From Prochlorococcus marinus str. MIT 9201 (lineage in GTDB: Bacteria > Cyanobacteriota > Cyanobacteriia > PCC-6307 > Cyanobiaceae), in contig NZ_JNAL01000018.1 in the NCBI RefSeq assembly GCF_000759955.1, positions 235,564-299,563 on the forward strand: DNA of 64,000 bases. Direction: 5' to 3'. The position numbers were made by a program, and so were the translations under genes. This document shows, piece after piece, positions 57,423 through 64,000 of the stretch. The notes beneath the pieces were generated by a model that had not been told where the DNA came from, ran no database searches, and worked only from the letters and a program-made list of their open reading frames with translations. Each line of letters starts with the position of its first letter. Position 1 is the first letter of the stretch.

Positions 57423-57917
57423 TTACTCAGGAACGAATCTTAAAGCTAAGCCATTATTACAGTATCTTTTACCCGTAGGACGAGGCCCATCATTAAACAC
57501 ATGACCTTGATGACCTCCACATCTCGAACAATGATATTCGGTTCTAGGTACAATTAACTTGAAATCTACTTTTGTTTCAACTGCGCCTTGAATTGAATCC
57601 CAAAAACTAGGCCAACCTGTTCCACTATCATATTTTTTATCTGAGAGGAAAAGGGCTAAATCACATCCCGCACAATGAAAAATACCTTTTCTTTTTTCAT
57701 TATTTAGTTGACTGCTAAAAGCTCTTTCAGTCCCTTCTTCTCTCAAAATATAATAAGATTCTTGACTTAGCCTTGATTTCCATTCATCTTTTGACAAATT
57801 CCACTCTTCTTTAGAAGCAAGTGAAGAAGCTAATACTTTCATAGGCTTAAAGATTATTTTTAAGATTGACATAGTAGGAATTAGAATAAAAGTTCTCCTT
57901 GACAGAAATTGACTCAT
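57423..57917 (-). CDS. msrB: Peptide methionine-R-sulfoxide reductase, exported form
   Basis: A 164-residue MsrB. The zinc cysteines are in FHCAGCDLA and YHCSRCGGHQGH, and the catalytic Cys is in GKRYCNNGLALRF. It reduces methionine-R-sulfoxide in oxidised proteins. The first ~30 residues (SRRTFILIPTMSILKIIF) contain a twin Arg and a hydrophobic stretch, so it may be exported or anchored (Tat-like or Sec), which would place it in the periplasm or thylakoid lumen. The twin-arginine motif is not the perfect consensus. It is divergent from dusA, 23 bases between starts. Confidence 0.94.
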   Translation of the reverse strand: MSQFLSRRTFILIPTMSILKIIFKPMKVLASSLASKEEWNLSKDEWKSRLSQESYYILREEGTERAFSSQLNNEKRKGIFHCAGCDLALFLSDKKYDSGTGWPSFWDSIQGAVETKVDFKLIVPRTEYHCSRCGGHQGHVFNDGPRPTGKRYCNNGLALRFVPE

Positions 57918-57940
57918 ATCGTTAGATCACATAAAAAATA

Positions 57941-58945
57941 ATGAATATTAATAATCACAATTCTAATAAAAATATTCATAAATTAAGTATTGCTCCAATG
58001 ATGGATTGTACTGATAAACATTTCAGAATGATAATGAGAAAAATAAGTTCTGAAGCTCTCTTGTATACAGAAATGATTGTGGCTCAAAGTTTAATATATA
58101 CAAATAATAAAGAAATTTTTCTAGATTTTAATATTGACGAACACCCAATATCAATTCAATTTGGTGGAGACGATCCTGAAATTCTCAAAGAGGCTGCTCG
58201 TATGGCAGAGGATTGGGGTTATGACGAAATAAACTTTAATGTAGGCTGTCCAAGTCCAAGGGTCTGTTCAGGAAATTTTGGCGCTTCACTTATGAAAGAT
58301 CCTGAGAAAGTAGCAAAATGCATAGAATCCTTAAAAAATAACTGCGACTTACCGGTTACGATTAAACACCGAATAGGTGTAGACAACAACGATAGTTTAA
58401 TTAATCTAAATAATTTCGTAAGGTGCGTAGCAAATGCAGGTGCAGACAGATTTACAGTTCATGCAAGGAAAGCCATATTAAAAGGTCTAAATCCAAAACA
58501 AAATAGAACCATACCTCCGCTTAAGTATGATTTAGTAAAAAAATTAAAAGTTTTAAATCCAAATCTATTAATAGAAATCAATGGAGGTTTCACAAATATA
58601 AATGAATCGTTAGAAGCCCTAAATGATTTTGATGGTGTAATGATTGGAAGATCAGTCTATAAACATCCCTTAAGATGGTCAGAAATTGATCAAAAAGTTT
58701 ATGGAATCAATAAAAAACCTAAATCTGCTTCAGATGTTATCTTCTCTTTAATTCCATACATAGAAAATCATCTAAAAAATGGAGGTAAATCTTGGGATAT
58801 TTGTAAACATCTTATAAATTTAGTTGAAGGAATTCCAAAAGCAAAAATTTGGAGGAATCAAATATCAATTAAATCTATAAAAAAAGAATTAGATATTGAT
58901 TATCTTCTTAAATTAACTTCTAAACTTGAAGAAATGGGTTACTAA
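57941..58945 (+). CDS. dusA: tRNA-dihydrouridine synthase (DusA type)
   Basis: A 334-residue flavoprotein. LSIAPMMDCTDKHFR begins the TIM barrel, the catalytic cysteine is in GCPSPRVCSGNFGASLM, HARKAILKGLNPKQNR supplies the FMN contact region, and ITGG-type INGGFTNI and GVMIGRSVYKHP are conserved. The ARKA/LxGLSPKxN pattern points to DusA (U20/U20a) rather than DusB. Its stop overlaps the convergent RRM gene by four bases. Confidence 0.95.
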   Translation: MNINNHNSNKNIHKLSIAPMMDCTDKHFRMIMRKISSEALLYTEMIVAQSLIYTNNKEIFLDFNIDEHPISIQFGGDDPEILKEAARMAEDWGYDEINFNVGCPSPRVCSGNFGASLMKDPEKVAKCIESLKNNCDLPVTIKHRIGVDNNDSLINLNNFVRCVANAGADRFTVHARKAILKGLNPKQNRTIPPLKYDLVKKLKVLNPNLLIEINGGFTNINESLEALNDFDGVMIGRSVYKHPLRWSEIDQKVYGINKKPKSASDVIFSLIPYIENHLKNGGKSWDICKHLINLVEGIPKAKIWRNQISIKSIKKELDIDYLLKLTSKLEEMGY

Positions 58946-59691
58946 TTTTCCTCGTTTGAAGTATCACCATCAGTAGAAACACTTCTTTTTCTCCTGCTTC
59001 TGCCACTTTCATATTCAGAGTTTTCAGATGAATTACCATAACTTCTATCTTCCCAACCTGCCGCGCCGGATGGTTTATTAGTATAATAAGTATCAGGATC
59101 TGAATTAGCACCGCCACCGTAGCCGCCGCCATTGCTACCGTAACCGCCGCCATAGCCGCCGCCACTATTATCGCCACCGTAGCCGCCACCATTGCTACCG
59201 TAACCGCCACCGTAGCCGCCGCCATTATTACCGCCACTATAGCCGCCACCATTGCTACCGTAGCCGCCGCCATTATTACCGCCACTATAGCCGCCACCAT
59301 TGCTACCGTAACCGCCGCCATAACCGCCGCCATAACCGCCGCCATTATTACCGCCACTATAGCCGCCACCATTATTACCGCCGCCATAACCACCACGATT
59401 GTTACCGCCGCCATAGCCGCCTCTTCCACCTCTGCGCGATCCACCAGAACCTCTTGGCTCAGCCTTATTAATTCTTAATGGTCTGCCCATAAGCTCTGTT
59501 CCTTGTAAACCATCAATAGCTGTTGTCTCTATCACTTCATCTGCCATCTCAACAAATGCAAATCCTCTTTTTCTTCCTGTGTCTCTTTCGAGGGGAAGAG
59601 AACAATTTAAAACCTCGCCAAAAGGGGCAAAAAGTTGTAGAACATCTTCACGCTCTGCACGGAACGGCAAATTGCCAACAAAAATACTCAC
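58942..59691 (-). CDS. Glycine-rich RRM RNA-binding protein
   Basis: A 249-residue protein. One RNA-recognition motif spans 1-78, with RNP2 IFVGNLPF (3-10) and RNP1 KRGFAFVEM (about 44-52). A Gly/Tyr/Asn/Ser region of ~110 residues follows (units such as GGGYGGG and SGGNNGG), then a polar basic tail ending in acidic residues. Cyanobacterial Rbp proteins of this plan bind mRNA, are cold-regulated and some localise mRNAs to thylakoids. The Gly-rich region is unusually long for this family and is coded by imperfect 9-30 base tandem repeats at 59107-59412. Confidence 0.93.
   Translation of the reverse strand: MSIFVGNLPFRAEREDVLQLFAPFGEVLNCSLPLERDTGRKRGFAFVEMADEVIETTAIDGLQGTELMGRPLRINKAEPRGSGGSRRGGRGGYGGGNNRGGYGGGNNGGGYSGGNNGGGYGGGYGGGYGSNGGGYSGGNNGGGYGSNGGGYSGGNNGGGYGGGYGSNGGGYGGDNSGGGYGGGYGSNGGGYGGGANSDPDTYYTNKPSGAAGWEDRSYGNSSENSEYESGRSRRKRSVSTDGDTSNEEN
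59107..59412. repeat. GGY/GGN-coding imperfect tandem repeats in the RRM gene
   Basis: On the + strand the pattern CCGCCACCG/CCGCCATTATTA/CCGCCACTATAG repeats through about 300 bases, coding for GGYGGG, GGNNGG and YSGGNN units of the glycine-rich tail. The region has far higher G+C than the neighbouring genes. It is in-frame, so copy number could vary between strains. Confidence 0.85.
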
Positions 59692-59806
59692 TTTAAACTC
59701 AACAAAAAATTTACCTTATTAAAAAAACTACAATAGGTAGTCCCATAAATTTACATTAATATTCTACTTCAAAGCATACCCTTGTTGTTGAAAAATATAT
59801 TGAGAT

Positions 59807-61186
59807 TCAAAGTAACAATTTTTTCTGCCAATTATTTACCTCCTTTTCTACTTGGGTAAAACCTGTTCCTCCTTCACTAGTTCTTGATTTAACAACATTA
59901 TGAGGTTGAAGATCTGCAAAAACATCTTTATCAAATCCAGGATGAAATTTTTTAAATTCATCAATTTTAAGATCTTTAAATAACATTTTTCTCTCCAAGC
60001 AATATTTAACAATTTCACCAACAACTTGATAAGCAGTCCTAAACGGAACCTCTTTACCAACCAAATAATCTGCTAAATCAGTAGCATTAGAAAAATCATT
60101 TTCTACCGAGTCAGACAATTTTTGAATATTAAATTCAATACCCTCATTAATTAAAATAGTCATTGCTTTAATGCAGGAAGATATTGTCTCTGCAGTATCA
60201 AATATTGGCTCTTTATCTTCTTGAAAATCCTTATTGTATGCAAGTGGTACTCCTTTGACCATAGTTAACAACGCTTGAAGATGACCATACACTCTTCCTG
60301 TTTTCCCCCTTATCAATTCTGGTACATCAGGATTTTTTTTCTGCGGCATTAAACTGCTTCCGGTAGCGCATTTATCTGTTAATTTTGCAAAAGAGAATTC
60401 ATCGGTGACCCATAAAATTATTTCTTCTGAAATTTTGCTTAAATGAGACATTATCAGAGCAGATGCGGAAACAAATTCTATACAGAAATCTCTGTCACTC
60501 ACAGCATCAACACTATTTTTATAAATTCTCTCAAAACCCAATTCTGCAGCTGTAAAGTTCCTATCTATTTTAATTTTTGTGCCAGCTAAGGCTGCTGCGC
60601 CTAATGGGGACGTGTTAACTCTTGATCTTACCTCTTTAAATCTTTCCCGGTCTCTTTGAAGCATTTCTATATATGCCAGCAAATAATGAGCTAAAGACAA
60701 TGGTTGGGCCCTTTGCATATGTGTATATCCTGGAATTAAGGTATAAATATTAGATTTCGCAAGATTTAAAAAGGATTTTTGCAAATCAGTAATTAAATTT
60801 TCAAGGTTATCAATCTCTTTTCTAAGCCACAATCTTAAATCGGTACCAACTTGATCATTTCTGCTTCTACCTGTATGTAATTTTTTTCCAGTTTCGCCAA
60901 TTAAACTAATTAATTTTTCTTCTATACAATAGTGAATATCTTCAGAAGGAGGACTAGGGAAAAATTTTCCCTCCAGATACTCAACTTTTATGGTCTCTAA
61001 ACCATTAATAATTTGCAAAACTTCAGAAGAAGATAAAACTTCAGTTTTGCCAAGCATTTTTGCATGGGCAATCGAGCAATCTAAATCTTCTAAAATCAAC
61101 TTTCTATCAAAACCAATTGAAGCATTGAACTTTTCAATAAAAGGGTTAAGTGAATTATCAAACCTTTTACTCCAAACTTTTGACAT
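59807..61186 (-). CDS. argH: Argininosuccinate lyase
   Basis: A 459-residue member of the fumarase/ASL superfamily with the signature [33 protein letters not shown] and [17 protein letters not shown]. It splits argininosuccinate into arginine and fumarate, the last step of arginine synthesis; argJ is in this window at 20422-21660. Length and start ([10 protein letters not shown]) are normal. The 115 bases between it and the RRM gene are AT-rich with no gene. Confidence 0.97.
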   Translation of the reverse strand: MSKVWSKRFDNSLNPFIEKFNASIGFDRKLILEDLDCSIAHAKMLGKTEVLSSSEVLQIINGLETIKVEYLEGKFFPSPPSEDIHYCIEEKLISLIGETGKKLHTGRSRNDQVGTDLRLWLRKEIDNLENLITDLQKSFLNLAKSNIYTLIPGYTHMQRAQPLSLAHYLLAYIEMLQRDRERFKEVRSRVNTSPLGAAALAGTKIKIDRNFTAAELGFERIYKNSVDAVSDRDFCIEFVSASALIMSHLSKISEEIILWVTDEFSFAKLTDKCATGSSLMPQKKNPDVPELIRGKTGRVYGHLQALLTMVKGVPLAYNKDFQEDKEPIFDTAETISSCIKAMTILINEGIEFNIQKLSDSVENDFSNATDLADYLVGKEVPFRTAYQVVGEIVKYCLERKMLFKDLKIDEFKKFHPGFDKDVFADLQPHNVVKSRTSEGGTGFTQVEKEVNNWQKKLLL

Positions 61187-61248
61187 ATCAATTAAAAACT
61201 TTAGATATCTCTAATAAAGCATTTTTTTAAATAGGTGACAAAAAATAT

Positions 61249-62592
61249 CTATTGCAGTTTAAAAATAACCATGGATGCATCATCCTCCAAATGTCTATTT
61301 TGACCAGTAAAGTCATCTAGTTTTTTAAAAATTTTATTTAAGATTTCCTGTGATGTATAGGATTGCTTACATAATTTAGTAAAGATTTTAATTAACCTTT
61401 CCTCATCAAATCGTTCCCCTAGAGAATTAGAAGTATCAATTACTCCATCAGTGTAATAAAGAACTAAATCATTTTCATTAAGCTTGATTTCTCCACAATA
61501 ATATTCAGCGTCTTTTTGTAATCCAAGAACAACCCCTTCTGCATCTAATTTTATAATTTTCTGATCTGAACTTTTCCAAAGCAAAGGAGGATTATGTGCT
61601 GCATTAGCAAATCTCAATTTTCTTGTTCTAGGGTCATAATCTGAATAAAATAATGTCACAAATCTATGAGATTGATCTAGATCATTTATTGCTAATTGAT
61701 TCAAATCATGCAAAATTCTATCTGGAGGAAGACCTGTCAGAACCTCTGCACGTAGCATTCCTCTAAGCATAGTCATTAAAAGACCAGCCGGTATCCCTTT
61801 ACCCATAACATCACCAATTACCAAGGCCCATCTTGCTTTTTCTTTTCTTTTTTCTGAGATATTCGTTTTTAAGCACATAAAATCATAATAATCACCCCCT
61901 AACTGGAGAGCCGGTCTGCAATGTGCAGCTAGATCCACACCATAAATAGTTGGACAATAATCCGGAAGCAATTGAGATTGAATTTCAGCACCAGTAGAAA
62001 TTTCTCTAACAACATTTTCATGCTTTTTTTTTGTTTTTATTAAACAGAAATTTTCTAATCCCAAAGCTAAACAGTTTTCAATAAAATTAAAATTCTTATC
62101 TTCAATAATTGACTGACTATTTTTATCTTTGCTAAAAATGTAAATAAACCCTCTGCATTTTCCCCTGGATAATATTTTCTTCGTCTCAATTTTGTATTCT
62201 TGGAAATTATTTTTTAAAGCATTTTCAAAAATTAGGATTTCTTTAATTTTAAAATTTTTAGAAAATTTAAATTTCTTAAAAAAACTATCAATTTCTTTTT
62301 GATTTTTTAAATATTTATTATTGGCGGATATTTTAATATTCTCTTGCCATATTTCTCCTTCATAATTTAAGGGTATTATTAATATAATTTTTTGATCAAA
62401 AATATGTTTAAAAATTAAACAGACATAATCCAATAATTTATTTATGTTGGAAAAAGATTTTAAGTAATATGCTAGTGAAGATGCAAACTCAACAAATTTA
62501 TAATTATTGTTGAAAGCTAGTGAAGATTCATTATCTAAAAATTCTTGAATAAATTTATTTGAAGATAATTTTTCTTTTTGATTATTATTCAC
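61249..62592 (-). CDS. RsbU/SpoIIE-type serine phosphatase with N-terminal sensor-like domain
   Basis: A 447-residue protein. The C-terminal ~240 residues are a PP2C-like phosphatase: LGGDYYDF (about 232-239) and VIGDVMGKGIPAGL hold the metal aspartates, and DGVIDTSN and DDASMVIFKL complete the site. The first ~200 residues, very rich in K, I, N and F, resemble a GAF-type sensor domain but are too diverged to be sure. Such phosphatases act on anti-sigma-factor antagonists in partner-switch signalling. No anti-sigma gene is nearby. The start is GTG at 62592. Confidence 0.87.
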   Translation of the reverse strand: MNNNQKEKLSSNKFIQEFLDNESSLAFNNNYKFVEFASSLAYYLKSFSNINKLLDYVCLIFKHIFDQKIILIIPLNYEGEIWQENIKISANNKYLKNQKEIDSFFKKFKFSKNFKIKEILIFENALKNNFQEYKIETKKILSRGKCRGFIYIFSKDKNSQSIIEDKNFNFIENCLALGLENFCLIKTKKKHENVVREISTGAEIQSQLLPDYCPTIYGVDLAAHCRPALQLGGDYYDFMCLKTNISEKRKEKARWALVIGDVMGKGIPAGLLMTMLRGMLRAEVLTGLPPDRILHDLNQLAINDLDQSHRFVTLFYSDYDPRTRKLRFANAAHNPPLLWKSSDQKIIKLDAEGVVLGLQKDAEYYCGEIKLNENDLVLYYTDGVIDTSNSLGERFDEERLIKIFTKLCKQSYTSQEILNKIFKKLDDFTGQNRHLEDDASMVIFKLQ

Positions 62593-62659
62593 ATCAAAGT
62601 TAATGGATAAATACTTTTTAACATTAAAATTTAATTTTTATAAAAATTTAATTAAATAT

Positions 62660-63949
62660 TTATTTATCTGCTAGTAAAGCTTCCACAAATTCATAACTGT
62701 TGAAAGGTCTTAAATCTTTGATACCCTCTCCTGCGCCAATAAATCTTATAGGCAAATTAACTTCTTCAGATACAGCTAAAGAAACACCTCCTCGAGAAGT
62801 GCCATCTAATTTAGTAATAATTGCTCCACTTAAATTTGCTGATTTAGCAAAACTTTTTGCTTGCTTTAAGCCATTTTGACCTTGACTTGCATCTAAAACT
62901 AATAAAGATTCAATAATTGCATCTGGAACCTTTTTATCAATAATTTTTTTTATTTTTGCTAATTCATCCATCAGATTATTTTTTGTTTGTAATCTACCAG
63001 CCGTATCTACCAACAATAAATCAACATTTCTTTTTTTTGCAGAATTAATTGCATCAAAAACAACAGCTGCTGGGTCAGCATTTTTTGATTGATTAGAAAT
63101 AACATCAACATTACTTCTCTCCCCCCAAATCTTTAATTGATCTACTGCAGCAGCTCTAAAAGTATCAGCAGCAGCTATCAAAGTTTTATAATTACTTCTT
63201 GATGATAAATATGCCAATTTTCCTAATGTAGTAGTTTTTCCCACTCCGTTTACTCCTACTAATAACCAGACATTTAACTTACCTTTTTGAGGCACTAAAA
63301 TATCAGTGCCCGAATTTGTTATTGGTTTATCGATAATAAATTTTAATTCCTTCTTTAAAAATTTAATTCCTGCTTCGCCACCAACAACTTCTTCATTTAA
63401 CTTTCTTCTAAGGGCACTTATAACTTTATCAGTAGAATCAATACCTACATCAGCTCTTATTAATAAGGTCTCTAAATCATCAAGGGATTCTGGGGTAAGA
63501 GGATCATCTCCTAATTTATCCAATAATTCAGTAACGAAACCTTTCCGTGTTTCTTCGAGTCCTCTTCTTAATTTAGTCAACCAGTCAATTTCGTCTAAAG
63601 ATATTTGATTTATTTTTTTCCCTTGAGCAGCTAAAACCATTGCTGACCAAGTAAAATTATCATCGAATTCTCCTAATTCAGGTTCAGCGAGAGTATTTGC
63701 AAACTCAGGAATATTTTCTGAACTAGCACTATTATTTAAACTCTGTTTTTGCTCTTCTTGCTTCTCTAATTCCTGTTTTTGCTCTTCTTGCTTCTCTAAT
63801 TCCTGTTTTTGCTCTTCTTGCTTCTCTAATTCCTGTTTTTGCTCTTCTTGCTTCTCTAATTCCTGTTTTTGCTCTTCTTGTCGTTTTTTTAAAAGTGCAT
63901 AAGCCTGTGCAGCCCACTCTCTAGAATTATCAGAATCAGCATTTGTCAT
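62660..63949 (-). CDS. ftsY: Signal recognition particle receptor FtsY
   Basis: A 429-residue SRP receptor. The NG GTPase domain starts near residue 125; the P-loop VGVNGVGKTTTLGKLA is near 233, DTAGRLQ near 317 and TKLDGTSRGG near 383. It docks SRP-ribosome complexes at the membrane. The N-terminal A domain is short and consists mainly of four perfect ten-residue repeats (EEQKQELEKQ, residues 25-64) with no clear membrane helix. It lies about 65 bases upstream of the phosphatase gene on the same strand. Confidence 0.96.
   Translation of the reverse strand: MTNADSDNSREWAAQAYALLKKRQEEQKQELEKQEEQKQELEKQEEQKQELEKQEEQKQELEKQEEQKQSLNNSASSENIPEFANTLAEPELGEFDDNFTWSAMVLAAQGKKINQISLDEIDWLTKLRRGLEETRKGFVTELLDKLGDDPLTPESLDDLETLLIRADVGIDSTDKVISALRRKLNEEVVGGEAGIKFLKKELKFIIDKPITNSGTDILVPQKGKLNVWLLVGVNGVGKTTTLGKLAYLSSRSNYKTLIAAADTFRAAAVDQLKIWGERSNVDVISNQSKNADPAAVVFDAINSAKKRNVDLLLVDTAGRLQTKNNLMDELAKIKKIIDKKVPDAIIESLLVLDASQGQNGLKQAKSFAKSANLSGAIITKLDGTSRGGVSLAVSEEVNLPIRFIGAGEGIKDLRPFNSYEFVEALLADK
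63743..63880. repeat. 30-bp perfect tandem repeat in the ftsY N-terminal region
   Basis: The 30-base unit beginning GCTCTTCTTGCTTCTCTAAT occurs four times without mismatch (63751-63780, 63781-63810, 63811-63840, 63841-63870) with partial copies on both sides. On the minus strand it codes for the repeated ten-residue EEQKQELEKQ. The perfect identity at synonymous positions points to recent expansion; copy number should vary among close strains. Confidence 0.95.
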
Positions 63950-64000
63950 TGATAGTTATGATTCCTATTTAGAGAAATTTTAATACTATCTATTTATATC

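Noticed and set aside
59107..59412. CRISPR-like array
   Set aside because: Repeats are short, direct, in-frame and coding for glycine; no spacers of regular length.
58920..59444. 174-codon hydrophobic frame (repeating MAAV/IVAA) in the RRM gene
   Set aside because: It is the out-of-frame reading of the glycine-rich repeats; no start context and nonsense composition.
63732..63917. 61-codon repetitive frame in the ftsY 5' region
   Set aside because: Alternate frame of the 30-bp repeats.

Overview
This 64-kb window is a stretch of core chromosome from a marine picocyanobacterium, almost certainly high-light-adapted Prochlorococcus. The evidence is the very AT-rich sequence, short intergenic gaps, psbX next to ycf66 and a high-light-inducible (Hli) protein, a flavodiiron flv3/flv1 pair, and a circularly permuted tmRNA gene whose tag reads ANKIVSFSRQTAPVAA, the tag I know from this lineage. 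I see no insertion sequence, prophage, CRISPR array or rRNA operon. Strain assignment is from recognition, not from a search.

Layout. 1-8.7 kb: tail of sufS, an S9-type hydrolase, def, a HIT protein, an ABCD/SbmA-like ABC transporter, an Hli protein, ycf66, psbX, a YggT protein and accC. 8.9-18.2 kb: tRNA-Leu(AAG), an LpxB-like glycosyltransferase, a PRC-barrel protein, smc, two small unknowns, a pair resembling E. coli yqjD-yqjE, a THUMP-type RNA methyltransferase and the two-piece tmRNA. 18.3-30.2 kb: aldo/keto reductase, a ParA-like ATPase overlapping a membrane protein, argJ, coaE, gatB, thiO, ndk, speA, alaS. 30.3-35.5 kb: flv3, a convergent membrane protein with in-membrane D/E/H residues, flv1 and an FMN reductase. 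35.5-43.2 kb: penicillin-binding protein 2, small unknowns, a PD-(D/E)XK nuclease, guaA followed by a second copy of its last codons, cbiD and an alanine/serine-glyoxylate-type aminotransferase. 43.2-51.5 kb: AbrB-like protein, secreted unknown, HNH nuclease, SDR protein, pdxA, accB-efp, lumenal cyclophilin, thiL, gap2. 51.7-64 kb: murC-murB-ebfC, the rsgA/tusA-like/dnaJ/grpE cluster, msrB, dusA, a glycine-rich RRM protein, argH, an RsbU-like phosphatase and ftsY.

The genes are mostly housekeeping: translation quality control (def, ssrA, efp, alaS, gatB), fatty-acid initiation (accB, accC), cell wall (murB, murC, PBP2), cofactors (coaE, thiO, thiL, pdxA, cbiD), arginine/polyamine metabolism (argJ, argH, speA), carbon metabolism (gap2) and photosynthetic electron safety valves (flv1/flv3, Hli, psbX). 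Many neighbours overlap by 1-70 bases, as expected in a streamlined genome.

I found no obvious new multi-gene system. The observations most worth a second look are: the degenerate direct repeat of the guaA 3' end, which looks like an old attachment-site scar; the membrane protein with an acidic/histidine pattern between flv3 and flv1; the yqjDE-like pair; the ParA gene with an embedded membrane-protein start; tRNA-Leu with A34; and several unlisted small ORFs.
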